Made by a program: the position numbers and the translations under genes. Below, piece by piece: positions 22,132 through 30,255 of a stretch of DNA of 34,769 bases (position 1 is its first letter; every line of letters begins with the position of its first letter). Source of the DNA: a virus; the IMG/VR virus record IMGVR_UViG_3300010885_004539, positions 1 through 34,769 of that record. One strand, given 5' to 3'. Under the pieces are notes generated by a model. The model saw only the letters and a program-made list of their open reading frames with translations, was not told the origin of the DNA and ran no database searches.

Positions 22132-23703
22132 CTATTGTTGTGGTTGTGTCATTGCTTCTGCACCGGCCTTGGCCAAGTGAGGAGCAGCGGATTGAGCCAT
22201 CTGCATGGCCTGATCTTGTTGTTCTTTAGCAGCAACTTCTTCTGGTGTACGAATCAATCCCTGCATGTCGATCCCGAGGGATGTACCAACACGCTTGATA
22301 AGTTCGTCATAGTTAAAGTACTTCTGCACAACGTCAGGCCCGAGAGGGACAATCTGTTGGATGAGAGTGTTGAGTTTATTTAGATCGTGTCCACGACCAA
22401 GTGCTTCCAGACCGGTAGTAACCATCGGCTTAACCAAGTCCTTGGGCAGCGTTGGGAGTTTCCCTGCGGCAGCCATTTGGTGCATCTCAACCTTGATCAG
22501 AGGGAGTTGAAACTCCTGTGACAGAATCGAGTAGATACCACCAAGTGCATCTTCTAACTCACCAGCCATGTAGCGAATCTCTTCAGCAGTCACTCGATCA
22601 CCCGACCGTTGTACGGAGGAGTTCAGCAGGAAGGCGAAGGACAATCGCTTGGTAAGCTCTTGAGCCTGATCGAATGCAATTCTGAGATCGGCATACTTGT
22701 CCAACTGGAGAATCTTCACATCATCAATGTTGCCATCGATAACTGAACCGTTAGGTGCAGACATGAGTTTCTTCTTGTTGGTGGTGGCAGTAGGCTTGAG
22801 GAAGAATAGGATACGGGCAGCAGCAGCAGATGCTTCGAGCATTGCCTTGCTGAGTCCCTCGAGCGACTTCAGGTCACCCATGTATTCCTCAACATAGCCC
22901 CTGCCATAATCTTCGTTCTCAACTGAAGTGAACCGGAGAGCCAGCCAAGGACATTCATCCAGTGGATAACTACCTTCAGAACTAGGAACACGGATACCAT
23001 TCATCTCTTGGTAGATCACGAAGCCGGGTGCGCCAGCCTCACGATACACACGGGTATAGAGGGAGACATTCGGATGTGCATCCTCGGAGGCATCATCGAT
23101 ACCACAGGCAGCACGAACATCGGCAGGTATTGCTACCGGGGCCAAGTCCTCTTTGACGATGATCTCAAGCACAGTACCCACTGGGTCTCGCTTGACCACA
23201 TAACGGGACAAGGGGAAGACACGCATGGTTCCATCGGGGAGCAAGTGGCAAAGCACGTTACCAGCCACGATGAGTTGCTTGAGGCCTTCAAACATCTTCA
23301 CACGGAGTGCAGAGGTTTCGATACGACCAGTTACAGCACGTTCTATTTGACCAAAAGCCTCCTCGATCTTCCCTCGCATCCCCTTTTGTTTCGTCAGCTT
23401 GGCAAGTTCAAAGTCATCAATAGACAGACGGAAGCATGAAGCGTTAGGTGGGAGTAGCGTGAGTAGGAGCTTGGAGGCTAGATTGTTCACCCCTCGAGCG
23501 CCAAGCGCCTGATAGGGTGTGGGATACAGTGTTCCCGAGTTAGCACCTTCGGGGGGTACGAGGGCCGGTATGGTCAGGGTAGCTGCTTCACGCGCCCTTA
23601 GGAGGAACATGCTACGCAGCCCCATATATTTCGTATACATACCCTGAACAGCACCATCAGCACCCATGCCACCTGTATCCTTTTTGGGGAGAACAAATGT
23701 CAT
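22132..23703 (-). CDS. 8: Portal protein (head-tail connector)
   Basis: The protein has 523 residues (T7 gp8 has 536). It shows the connector family's features: YTKYMGLRSMFLLRAREAATLTIPALVPPEG, GARGVNNLASKLLLTLLPPN, RDPVGTVLEIIVKED, GRGYVEEYMGDLKSLEGLSKAMLE, RVTAEEIRYMAGELEDALGGIYS. The protein forms the dodecameric portal through which DNA enters and leaves the head. ATG at 23703 comes one base after the preceding stop, with AGG eight bases upstream. The C-terminus is Gln-rich (QEQQDQAMQMAQ, TQPQQ). Confidence 0.96.
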   Translation of the reverse strand: MTFVLPKKDTGGMGADGAVQGMYTKYMGLRSMFLLRAREAATLTIPALVPPEGANSGTLYPTPYQALGARGVNNLASKLLLTLLPPNASCFRLSIDDFELAKLTKQKGMRGKIEEAFGQIERAVTGRIETSALRVKMFEGLKQLIVAGNVLCHLLPDGTMRVFPLSRYVVKRDPVGTVLEIIVKEDLAPVAIPADVRAACGIDDASEDAHPNVSLYTRVYREAGAPGFVIYQEMNGIRVPSSEGSYPLDECPWLALRFTSVENEDYGRGYVEEYMGDLKSLEGLSKAMLEASAAAARILFFLKPTATTNKKKLMSAPNGSVIDGNIDDVKILQLDKYADLRIAFDQAQELTKRLSFAFLLNSSVQRSGDRVTAEEIRYMAGELEDALGGIYSILSQEFQLPLIKVEMHQMAAAGKLPTLPKDLVKPMVTTGLEALGRGHDLNKLNTLIQQIVPLGPDVVQKYFNYDELIKRVGTSLGIDMQGLIRTPEEVAAKEQQDQAMQMAQSAAPHLAKAGAEAMTQPQQ

Positions 23704-23704
23704 C

Positions 23705-23908
23705 TTAGGAACCTATGGAAAGGCCAGTACCATTACTAGCACCACCAGCGAGATCAATCTTCAACGAGTTACGACCCTTGAGCTTACGGGGATCAACACC
23801 AGCAGCCGGGGCTGTTGCAGCCTCAGGACTTTTCAGAGCTTCGGGAGCAGCCTCAGGGGGCGGGGGTGGCGGGGGCAATGGGGGAGGCGAGGGAGTCTTT
23901 AGGCACAT
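23705..23908 (-). CDS. Small Pro-rich conserved phage protein, 67 aa
   Basis: The protein begins MCLKTPSPPPLPPPPPPP, a proline run followed by an Ala/Pro linker, and ends with GRNSLKIDL and NGTGLSIGS. Proteins with this layout (Pro-rich start, RRGRNSLRIDL-like end) occur just before the portal gene in many T7-supergroup phages; their function is not known to me. The possibly lipid-accessible Cys2 has no signal peptide behind it. It is tightly packed between the upstream 63-residue gene and the portal. Confidence 0.7.
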   Translation of the reverse strand: MCLKTPSPPPLPPPPPPPEAAPEALKSPEAATAPAAGVDPRKLKGRNSLKIDLAGGASNGTGLSIGS

Positions 23909-23912
23909 GATG

Positions 23913-24104
23913 TTATTTGTCCGTAAATAGGGAGTTGTTGTCTTCCATGTTCTTCAACTGGGCAACAAGCATTCGGGTAACCCTGCGTTCACCAGCCTTC
24001 ATCCAGATTTCTCTCTCGGAGTCACTAGGGTCGGGGGCTAACTCGGGGAACTGCTTATCAAGCAAGTTGATCAGATCGGCGGAAAGCAGGGGGAGATTGT
24101 TCAT
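23913..24104 (-). CDS. Conserved small phage protein before the portal gene, 63 aa
   Basis: The protein begins MNNLPLLSADLINLLDKQFP and contains DPSDSEREIWMKAGERRVTRMLVAQL, a helix-rich pattern shared by small proteins that precede the connector gene in T7-like phages. It is the first gene after the second phage promoter (24181-24165), leaving a leader of about 60 bases, so it heads the late transcription unit. The Shine-Dalgarno sequence is weak. Function is unknown. Confidence 0.7.
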   Translation of the reverse strand: MNNLPLLSADLINLLDKQFPELAPDPSDSEREIWMKAGERRVTRMLVAQLKNMEDNNSLFTDK

Positions 24105-24164
24105 AGTGCGCTAGGGGTCTCCGAGGGTGGGTATAGAGAATCCATAGAGACTCCATAGGTTCTT

Positions 24165-24181
24165 CTATAGGGGCGGAGTTA
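24165..24181 (-). promoter_or_regulatory. Phage RNA polymerase promoter for the late genes
   Basis: The minus strand reads TAACTCCGCCCCTATAG, identical over 17 bases to the copy at 32963-32947. Initiation at the final G is expected by analogy with T7-class promoters. It lies in a gene-free gap between the nucleotide-metabolism gene and the structural cluster, where a class III promoter is expected. Confidence 0.75.
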
Positions 24182-24212
24182 CGGAGAACCGCTCTGGCAC
24201 TGGGGGTGATCT

Positions 24213-24650
24213 TTATGCCACCTTGTTTATTTCCGTGTAATGCTTGGGTGATAGGTGAGCGTATTTAATCCTTATCTCTGCGGTCTTGACATTCAACTCG
24301 TGTAGGAAAGGCTTGCTCTTGGGAGGGCGATCATCCACCCAGTTGTCGTTCATCATGCAGTCACGTAGGACAGTCAGGGATGTGATGGCTTTGGTCACAT
24401 GATTCATCATCGAATCAGGATCAATGTCAGTACCTTCCCACCAGTCCATCAGGTGACGCATGGTTCCATCGTAGTAGACCGAGGCTCGCACACCGACCTC
24501 ACGATAGTTGTGACGGCCATACTTGTTCATTCCCTCGGTCATGGCCACGGCGATCTCCGCGATGACTCCAGCGGGTACTACTGACATTGACACCTTGTTG
24601 ACCCCCACCAAGTCCTTTGGATTCGATAGCTTGGTACTTGGACTACTCAT
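24213..24650 (-). CDS. dATP/dGTP diphosphohydrolase-like protein (DUF5664)
   Basis: The 145-residue protein matches the family I know as DUF5664 or dATP/dGTP diphosphohydrolase N-terminal domain: SNPKDLVGVNKVSMSVVP, AMTEGMNKYGRHNYREVG, YYDGTMRHLMDWWEGTDIDPD, then MMNHVTKAITSLTVLRD. The helical Glu/Asp and His positions resemble all-alpha NTP pyrophosphatases. It may trim dATP or dGTP pools during replication, but activity is inferred from the family name. ATG at 24650 (MSSPSTKLS) has AGGAGA six bases upstream and overlaps the previous stop as ATGA; the frame stays open to 24704 without such support. No PurZ gene is seen here. Confidence 0.7.
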   Translation of the reverse strand: MSSPSTKLSNPKDLVGVNKVSMSVVPAGVIAEIAVAMTEGMNKYGRHNYREVGVRASVYYDGTMRHLMDWWEGTDIDPDSMMNHVTKAITSLTVLRDCMMNDNWVDDRPPKSKPFLHELNVKTAEIRIKYAHLSPKHYTEINKVA

Positions 24651-24895
24651 GCCTTGTCTCCTAAGAGTTTCGTGGGGGTACTGTGGATTAGCGAATTGAA
24701 CCATCGGCGTACCACATAGCTTCGAGCGACACTGATTGCTGTGTATAAAATACCCATGTACAGATTGATCATTAGATCAACTGCCACATTGAAGAACAAC
24801 GGGATTAGGATCAAGTTGGCAATGAAGTTGATGATGAAACCGATCACAGTGTTCATGCAGGATTCCACTAACGAATTGACTTTAGTTTGGGTCAT
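24647..24895 (-). CDS. DUF7220-type small membrane protein
   Basis: The 82-residue protein has two hydrophobic helices, VIGFIINFIANLILIPLFF (about 17-35) and LYMGILYTAISVARSYVV (about 45-62), and a basic end with RRWFNSL. The start MTQTKVNSLVESCMNTVIGF and the SVARSYVVRR motif match a family of phage membrane proteins that I know as DUF7220. Function is unknown; it may act on the membrane or in superinfection. ATG at 24895 overlaps the preceding small ORF's stop as ATGA. Confidence 0.75.
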   Translation of the reverse strand: MTQTKVNSLVESCMNTVIGFIINFIANLILIPLFFNVAVDLMINLYMGILYTAISVARSYVVRRWFNSLIHSTPTKLLGDKA

Positions 24896-25041
24896 TTAGT
24901 TTTCTCAAGGATAGCTGCGATGGAAGCCATCCCAGATGAATGCGTGATAACACCCTGTTTCCAGAGTGTGATCACATGTGTTATTTCTCTTTTGGCCACG
25001 ACAGATTTCTCCGCGTGATCGAGTGTTACTTTGGTAACCAC
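24892..25041 (-). CDS. Small hypothetical protein with GTG start, 49 aa
   Basis: A 49-codon ORF fills the gap after the exonuclease gene. It starts with GTG at 25041, with GGAAG seven bases upstream, overlapping the exonuclease stop, and ends in TGA overlapping the next ATG as ATGA. The peptide begins MVTKVTLDHAEKSVVAKREI and ends ASIAAILEKTK. The perfect fit at both ends and a good Shine-Dalgarno sequence support it. No homologue is recognised. Confidence 0.6.
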   Translation of the reverse strand: MVTKVTLDHAEKSVVAKREITHVITLWKQGVITHSSGMASIAAILEKTK

Positions 25042-25784
25042 GGGCGCACTTCCTTAATCGTAAAGTCATAATCGGTGAAGCGACAGATGCGGGCTACTCG
25101 TGCTTGCACCAATGCGTCTTCTCTAGGCAAACCTTTGCTCTCGAACGCAAGAACCACTGCATAAAAACTGCACTCCACTGCAAGAATCTTCTCGGCCTTC
25201 ACAGGGCCTACCCCCGGGCATCCCTTGTATCCATCGGTGGTGTCCCCCACGAGGGTCTGATAGAGATGGAAGTAGTCAGCTTGATCCTCGGAGATGTATC
25301 GTGGCTTGGTATCCTTTGTAGGATTGAGTAGCCAACCGGGGATCGTCTTCATGTCCTTATCCTCGGAGAAGATGATCTTCTTTCCCTCCACCAGAAATTG
25401 ATGTGTTGAGAGAATCCCCATCACATCGTCTGCCTCGAGAGTGGGGCGCTCGAACACCGGATACATCACCCGCATCCAGTCCTTGATCGGGTTCAGAAGG
25501 ACAGGTTTGACGGTATCCACTCGGTTGTGTTTGTACGAAGGAAGGATTCCATAGCGGAAGTTCTCAGCCGTGGGACACGAGAGACACACGATGACTTCGT
25601 CAGCACCGGCCTTCTGTTTCCACTCTTCGATGTAAGCAGCCACCTCAGGTGTTACTTCCTCGATTCCCCGCACGTCACTCACAACCTGACCATCACCATT
25701 CCAGTCAAAATTCTTCTGGGCAGTGGAGGCGAACTTGTAGGCGATGATGTCGGAGTCGAGAAGTAGCGTTACCTTCTCACTCAT
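25026..25784 (-). CDS. 6: 5'-3' exonuclease (T7 gp6-like)
   Basis: The protein has 252 residues from ATG at 25784 (MSEKVTLLLDSDIIAYKFAS). It shows the FEN/5' nuclease set: LLDSDIIAYK with the first metal-binding Asp, YGILPSYKHNR, LEADDVMGILST, IFSEDKDMKTIP, and the helix-hairpin-helix region GDTTDGYKGCPGVGPVKAEKIL. The enzyme degrades host DNA and removes RNA primers. A start seven codons upstream (25805) is possible; I chose 25784 for the family's usual N-terminus. It follows a 61-residue ORF that it overlaps by a few bases. Confidence 0.93.
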   Translation of the reverse strand: MSEKVTLLLDSDIIAYKFASTAQKNFDWNGDGQVVSDVRGIEEVTPEVAAYIEEWKQKAGADEVIVCLSCPTAENFRYGILPSYKHNRVDTVKPVLLNPIKDWMRVMYPVFERPTLEADDVMGILSTHQFLVEGKKIIFSEDKDMKTIPGWLLNPTKDTKPRYISEDQADYFHLYQTLVGDTTDGYKGCPGVGPVKAEKILAVECSFYAVVLAFESKGLPREDALVQARVARICRFTDYDFTIKEVRPWLPK

Positions 25785-25962
25785 GGTAGGTAACTTCTTC
25801 AACACGGAGAGCCAGCGGGGACTCAGTGAGCAGCAAGTAAATCCTCGCAGCGATCATTGAGGAGAGAGACGTAGCACTGTGATCTGTGCATCCGTTGTTC
25901 TCCGCTGTTCCCCCTGCTTGTATCCCTTGCGGAGTGTCTTCGATGCACAGAAGGAACTTCAT
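25777..25962 (-). CDS. Conserved hypothetical phage protein, 61 aa
   Basis: The protein begins MKFLLCIEDTPQGIQAGGTA and contains NNGCTDHSATSLSSMIAARI, a helix, then a polar tail. Short proteins starting with MKFLLCIEDTP and a CxDH element are familiar between polymerase and exonuclease genes of T7-like phages. The two Cys and His could bind metal but no full site is evident. ATG at 25962 overlaps the previous stop as ATGA, and its end overlaps the exonuclease start. Confidence 0.65.
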   Translation of the reverse strand: MKFLLCIEDTPQGIQAGGTAENNGCTDHSATSLSSMIAARIYLLLTESPLALRVEEVTYHE

Positions 25963-26342
25963 TTCCCAGCGGCCTTCTTCGCGTAGAACATCGTGCGGTC
26001 ACCAAAGAGATAGAAGCCAACAGATGCTGCCATGTTGTCCACGCCATCCCCAGCAACTACAAGACCACTCGTATGGCAGTAGGCCCACGTCACGAGGACA
26101 GCAAGAACTACGGCGGGACGTTGCAGTTTGCGAACAGCTTCAACCCACGGGTAGGTCTCACCACCAGCATCAGCGCCAACCAGCGCCTTGAACCAGTCGA
26201 GGTCAATGTGACGCATCACTTCATAGTCGGCCACGGTAGTAGGCTTGATTTGTTCAGGTGCAATCCAGCGTTGAATAGCAGCGCGTCCAGCTTCGATGAT
26301 CAGAGGTACGCCAGCAGCAGCAATGGTGATTGGATCAATCAT
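25959..26342 (-). CDS. GTA-holin-like membrane protein (3TM superfamily)
   Basis: The 127-residue protein has a hydrophobic N-terminus (DPITIAAAGVPLIIEAGRAAI), a strong transmembrane helix (AVVLAVLVTWAYC, about 77-90), and a C-terminus GFYLFGDRTMFYAKKAAG. The FGxRxxxK end and layout fit the holin family first described in gene transfer agents. A second, gp17.5-like holin lies near the terminase genes, so this one may have a different role. ATG at 26342 has AAGGA nine bases upstream. Its neighbours are DNA polymerase and exonuclease, unusual for a lysis gene. Confidence 0.5.
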   Translation of the reverse strand: MIDPITIAAAGVPLIIEAGRAAIQRWIAPEQIKPTTVADYEVMRHIDLDWFKALVGADAGGETYPWVEAVRKLQRPAVVLAVLVTWAYCHTSGLVVAGDGVDNMAASVGFYLFGDRTMFYAKKAAGK

Positions 26343-26367
26343 TTGAGTATTCCTTTTTTAGATGTAG

Positions 26368-26592
26368 TTATCCCCACAACCCGCATGAGGACACCAGTAC
26401 TTCAACCCCCCGTGGAGTCACCCTCCATTCCTTGGTGAGTGTTCCATCGGGGAGAACGGTTGTAATCAGGCCAAGGCTGGCCGCAGCACCTATCAGTGAA
26501 GCCTTCGTACGAGCGAAGTCAGACTGGATGGTGAAGGGCTTGTCATAGGCCTTGCTGAGTACATCAGTGAGTCTCTTGCCAGTTGTTGCCAA
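26368..26592 (-). CDS. Small winged-helix-like protein with TTG start, 74 aa
   Basis: The frame overlaps the end of the DNA polymerase gene. I chose TTG at 26592, with GGTGAG seven bases upstream; GTG at 26604 is an alternative. No ATG lies near. The sequence KRLTDVLSKAYDKPF, ARTKASLIGAAASLGLITTV, then TKEWRVTPRGVEVL has the helix-helix-wing look of a winged-helix DNA-binding protein. No named family is recognised. It could bind DNA during replication or regulate transcription. The overlap suggests coupled translation with the polymerase. Confidence 0.55.
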   Translation of the reverse strand: MATTGKRLTDVLSKAYDKPFTIQSDFARTKASLIGAAASLGLITTVLPDGTLTKEWRVTPRGVEVLVSSCGLWG

Positions 26593-28426
26593 CGCGATAC
26601 TCACCAGTGATGGGACAAGAGAAGTTGAGTTGTATCCCTGCTTGTTCCAAGGCTTCAACAGCGAACATACCGATTGACCCTGCGATGCTTGCATCACACT
26701 CGATCTGCCATTCATCATGGACATTTGCGACGAACTCATAGTTCACTCCCGGGATATATCCCATTGATTGCAGCTTGTTGTCGAGGATGACCAGAGCGAC
26801 CTTCATTACGATTGCTCCAGCGGCTTGCAGCAGTGTGTTGAGAGCGGAGTGCTGGGAGCGCACAGGGAGCCAGCGACCATCGAGACCCTTGAGTACCTTG
26901 CCGTTCTTTGCCTTGAGCTTCACGGCCTTGATCAGGGAGTTCAGCGCGGGTAGGTTCTTGAGGAAGTTGGCGCGAGACTTCCTTCCCGCCTCCCTAGCTG
27001 CATCGCCTGTTTCCTTGATGGTTACTGAACCTAGCTTCTCGTCCCCTGCCCCATAGATGAATGCGTAGAACCATGTCTTGGCATCATCACGGGAGTCAAT
27101 CTGTAGGGCTTTCCGGTTGACGGTGTGAATCTCAGTGCCGTCTTCCTTCTTACCCGCAACCACCGTGTTGATGTAAGCACCCTTGTCCCATGCAGACATG
27201 TAGCCAGCCAACATGCGTAGCTCGAGGGCAGCAGCATCGATGCCTACTAGCTTCTTTCCTGGTGCTACGATGAATAGACTTCTGCACTCTTTCCCGTATG
27301 GTGAGTAGGAGGCAGGGACTTGGCCCATGTTGGGCTTGGCATGGGTCATACGGCCAGTGACTGCACCGTTGGTGATAACTCCACCGTGGATGCGACCATC
27401 AGCAGCCACGTGCCTGAACCATGCTTCCTTGCCTTCAGCAACTTGGCCCAGTCGCTTGATCACCATGAAGTACTCAGCGAGTATCTTGGCTTCATCCCAC
27501 GGAAGCTGAGAGAGGATCGTATCGTCCACCTTGGGCTTGCCATCGTTGGTATAGGCGAGCGGCGCCCAGCCAAAGAGAGCCTTGAACCACACCGCCACGT
27601 GATCACGACTACTCGGGTTGAACTCGGTATGCTTCACCGGAGTGAAACCAGCCAGCGCCGTGTAGTTAAGCCTCTTGTGGTCTCGCTTGGGGATCATCGT
27701 CTTCCCTGCCCGGAGATACCTAGGGAAGAACACCAGCTTGATCTGTTCCTCGAGCTTGAGCTTGTGAGCAACTAGCTTCACGTGAAGGTCTTGAGCAGCC
27801 TTCTTGTTGAAGAGGAAGCCGTACTGCTCTTGTCGCCAGATGATGCCAGCCACCTGATGCTCCAGCGTGACTGAGTACTCAGCGTAGTTCTGCTTGACGA
27901 GGAAGTTCCACAGGACTTCTAAAGTGTCTACGTCCTGAACGCAGTAGTCCTCCATCGGCTGGTTCCATGTAGCGAACCCACCATCGTAGTCAGCCTTGTG
28001 TTCCCCCAAGCGATAGCCCCATGCCTTTAGGCTTTGCTTGTTGGTGAGGAACGCGGGCATCTTTCCCTTGGCTACTCTTGCTGCATCCCAGTCGTAGAGA
28101 TCGGGGAAAATCAGCCGGGACATGACCAGCGTATCCCTGACGAAGTTCATATCGGGCTTGAACCACGGATACACCTTCTGCATAGCAGGGATGTCGAACT
28201 TGATTCCGTTGTGAGCCACGATGAAGACACCATCGAGAGTTGCATCCATCAACAGCTTCAGCCCTACTTCCACTGAGGGGAGAGTGCCTTGATTGTTGAA
28301 CACGTAGCGCTGCTGGGTGGTTGTGGTCTTGATGACCAAGCAGTGGCACGTATGTGTTTCAGCGAGGAAGCCGTTGGTCTCTGTGTCAAATATCAGAGCC
28401 ATAGGCTTAGGGGGGGTGATGATCAT
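26564..28426 (-). CDS. 5: DNA polymerase I-type replicative polymerase (T7 gp5-like)
   Basis: The protein has 620 residues (T7 gp5 has 704). The exonuclease part keeps FDTETNG (Asp14, Glu16), AHNGIKFD (Asp78) and YCVQDVDTLE (Asp165), so proofreading should be active. Polymerase motifs are VGIDAAALELR (Asp397), DDAKTWFYAFIYGAGDEK (about 447-464) and NVHDEW (Asp571). Between FFPRYL (233) and FTPVKHTEFNPSSRDH (261) only about 30 residues remain where T7 has about 70; this is the thioredoxin-binding part of the thumb in T7. ATG at 28426 follows GGGAGA. The gene's end overlaps a small winged-helix-like ORF. Confidence 0.96.
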   Translation of the reverse strand: MIITPPKPMALIFDTETNGFLAETHTCHCLVIKTTTTQQRYVFNNQGTLPSVEVGLKLLMDATLDGVFIVAHNGIKFDIPAMQKVYPWFKPDMNFVRDTLVMSRLIFPDLYDWDAARVAKGKMPAFLTNKQSLKAWGYRLGEHKADYDGGFATWNQPMEDYCVQDVDTLEVLWNFLVKQNYAEYSVTLEHQVAGIIWRQEQYGFLFNKKAAQDLHVKLVAHKLKLEEQIKLVFFPRYLRAGKTMIPKRDHKRLNYTALAGFTPVKHTEFNPSSRDHVAVWFKALFGWAPLAYTNDGKPKVDDTILSQLPWDEAKILAEYFMVIKRLGQVAEGKEAWFRHVAADGRIHGGVITNGAVTGRMTHAKPNMGQVPASYSPYGKECRSLFIVAPGKKLVGIDAAALELRMLAGYMSAWDKGAYINTVVAGKKEDGTEIHTVNRKALQIDSRDDAKTWFYAFIYGAGDEKLGSVTIKETGDAAREAGRKSRANFLKNLPALNSLIKAVKLKAKNGKVLKGLDGRWLPVRSQHSALNTLLQAAGAIVMKVALVILDNKLQSMGYIPGVNYEFVANVHDEWQIECDASIAGSIGMFAVEALEQAGIQLNFSCPITGEYRVGNNWQETH

Positions 28427-28450
28427 TGCTTGAGTCTCCCTATCGAGAAC

Positions 28451-30085
28451 TTAGAACATAGAGCGCACCTCATCAGCGCCAATGCTCGGGCCACTCGATA
28501 GGGGTACGTCAGGTGTCCCCTCGATGAGTCGGCCAGTGGCTTGCTCATAGATGAGGGGGAATGTGAGACCGGTGGATTGGCCTGTGTAGCGATCCTTCAA
28601 GATGCGGAAGGTGGTGGTCTGTCGTTCAATCAAATCTTCAGCCTGTTGATTGCGCTCCATGCCAAACATGAAGTACGACCAGAAGCCAATCGAACGGGAA
28701 CCTTTGAAGTGACGGATTGATACATGCCCACCCTCCTCATGTGACCTACCCTCGGGAGTAGTCAAGTGGGAGATGAAGAGAATGAAGACATTGAGTTCAT
28801 TGGCTATGCCAGCAAGCTCCTTCATAATCTGCTCGAGACTCTCCCGCTCGTTGCTGGTGTCAGCCATCGCCGTCAAGTGATCAACGTAGAACACAGTGAT
28901 CCCTTGGGATACAGCCATGAACCTGATCTTTGATGCAACAACATCCCAGTCCGTCTGCCCAAAGTTGTCATAGAAGGTCAGCTTCCCCTTCATCTCCTCG
29001 AGTGCGCGGTGGAGGTCAGTGGATTCCCATGAGCCATCGGGAACGTGGAACCTCTTACCAGCAATCTTCCCAGCAATGCGCTTGGCTGTTTCCTTGGGCT
29101 TCTGCTCGAGGAATACACATCCAACGTGGAGGCCGAGGACTTCCGTGTCATAGGCAATCTGCTGGGTGATGAAGTCGGTCTTACCAATTCCTGTACCTGC
29201 ACCGAGTCCAACGATCTCACCCATGCGTCTACCGAAAGTAGCATCGTCGAGTGTCTTGAAGCACCACGGCAATCCTCGCTTGGGTACTGACTCGATGTCC
29301 TCAAGAATATCTTCGAGAGATACCAAGCCATCAGGACGGTACGGCTTTGCTTGCCATATGCTAGAGATAACAGCAGCACCTTGCCCCTCGAGTAAGCATT
29401 CATTAGCATCCTTAAAGGGTAGCGAGGCAACCTTGCACTTGCCCGGTGAGAACAGAGGGGCGCACTCAGCAGCAGCATCGCGTCCAGCTTCGTCCATATC
29501 GAACATCAGGATGACTTCCTCGAACTGCTCGAGCCATTCCAGATTATTCTTCAATGACTTCTTTGCAGATGCAGCACCACTAGGGATAGACACAACGGGC
29601 CACTTGTTACCCTGTAGCTGAGACACGGTGAGGCAATCGATCTCACCTTCAGTGATAATCAGCTTCTTTCCCGGTGACCACAGGTGTTGCCCGTAGAGTT
29701 CGATCCCCTTCTGTTCTCCAGTCCACCAGAAATCTTTGGCAGCAGTGCGGAAGTGTTGAGCAACAGGTTCACCAGCCTTGTAATAGGTGGCTACCTGCAC
29801 ATTCGTATTGCCTGACATACCTATGCCGTACTTGAACTTCCGACAGGTCTCTTCAGACAGGCCACGCTTGACCAGTGATACATATTGAAGATCAATAACA
29901 AATCCTTCGCCCACGGGTGATCTCCTCTTGGTAGTAGTAGATGGAATCCCGTCAGGGGAAGCCTTGAAGCCACAGCCGGGGGTGTAGCAATAGCCATGAC
30001 CATCGTCGTAGATAGCGAGGTTGTTTGAGCTACCACAATCCAGACACGGCATCTTGCAAACAACTTCACTATCTGATTCAGTCAT
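28451..30085 (-). CDS. 4: Primase-helicase (T7 gp4-like)
   Basis: The protein has 544 residues (T7 gp4 has 566). An N-terminal zinc ribbon has CLDCGSS (Cys14, Cys17) and CYTPGC (Cys33, Cys38; four residues between instead of two). The TOPRIM primase shows ITEGEIDCLT (about 144-153) and LMFDMDEAGRD (Asp196, Asp198). The RecA-like helicase has the P-loop GLGAGTGIGKTD (about 293-303), FYVDHLTA and FISHLT. The short acidic-hydrophobic end GADEVRSMF recalls the T7 C-terminus that contacts the polymerase and SSB. It unwinds the fork and makes primers. ATG at 30085 overlaps the preceding stop as TAATG. Confidence 0.96.
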   Translation of the reverse strand: MTESDSEVVCKMPCLDCGSSNNLAIYDDGHGYCYTPGCGFKASPDGIPSTTTKRRSPVGEGFVIDLQYVSLVKRGLSEETCRKFKYGIGMSGNTNVQVATYYKAGEPVAQHFRTAAKDFWWTGEQKGIELYGQHLWSPGKKLIITEGEIDCLTVSQLQGNKWPVVSIPSGAASAKKSLKNNLEWLEQFEEVILMFDMDEAGRDAAAECAPLFSPGKCKVASLPFKDANECLLEGQGAAVISSIWQAKPYRPDGLVSLEDILEDIESVPKRGLPWCFKTLDDATFGRRMGEIVGLGAGTGIGKTDFITQQIAYDTEVLGLHVGCVFLEQKPKETAKRIAGKIAGKRFHVPDGSWESTDLHRALEEMKGKLTFYDNFGQTDWDVVASKIRFMAVSQGITVFYVDHLTAMADTSNERESLEQIMKELAGIANELNVFILFISHLTTPEGRSHEEGGHVSIRHFKGSRSIGFWSYFMFGMERNQQAEDLIERQTTTFRILKDRYTGQSTGLTFPLIYEQATGRLIEGTPDVPLSSGPSIGADEVRSMF

Positions 30086-30255
30086 TAGCCAACTACTCCT
30101 TGGTTCTTCAGTTGATTGAACGTGCGGAACGACAGGCTGTTACTCCAGCCCTTGTCTCCACGTTTAGGACTCCGAGATATGGACTTGGTGAGACTGTCCT
30201 TGATCATCGGGGTGGGATTACTGATGCGGGAGAATGCTTCTTGTATTTGGTTCAT
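30085..30255 (-). CDS. Small basic hypothetical protein, 56 aa
   Basis: The ORF starts with ATG at 30255 (TAATG overlap with the previous stop) and ends with TAA overlapping the primase start as TAATG. The product begins MNQIQEAFSRISNPTPMIKD and is rich in Lys, Arg and Ser (KSISRSPKRGDKGWSNS), with FRTFNQLKNQGVVG at the end. It has no known domain. Basic charge suggests nucleic-acid binding. Its tight coupling to the primase-helicase supports a real gene. Confidence 0.55.
   Translation of the reverse strand: MNQIQEAFSRISNPTPMIKDSLTKSISRSPKRGDKGWSNSLSFRTFNQLKNQGVVG

Noticed and set aside
28440-28490. CTGATGA at the end of the primase gene, and ATAGGGAGA before the DNA polymerase gene
   Set aside because: No GAAA strand or nested stems follow the CTGATGA, so it is not a hammerhead. 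ATAGGGAGA looks like the end of a T7 promoter, but the upstream part is absent and GGGAGA is the polymerase ribosome site.
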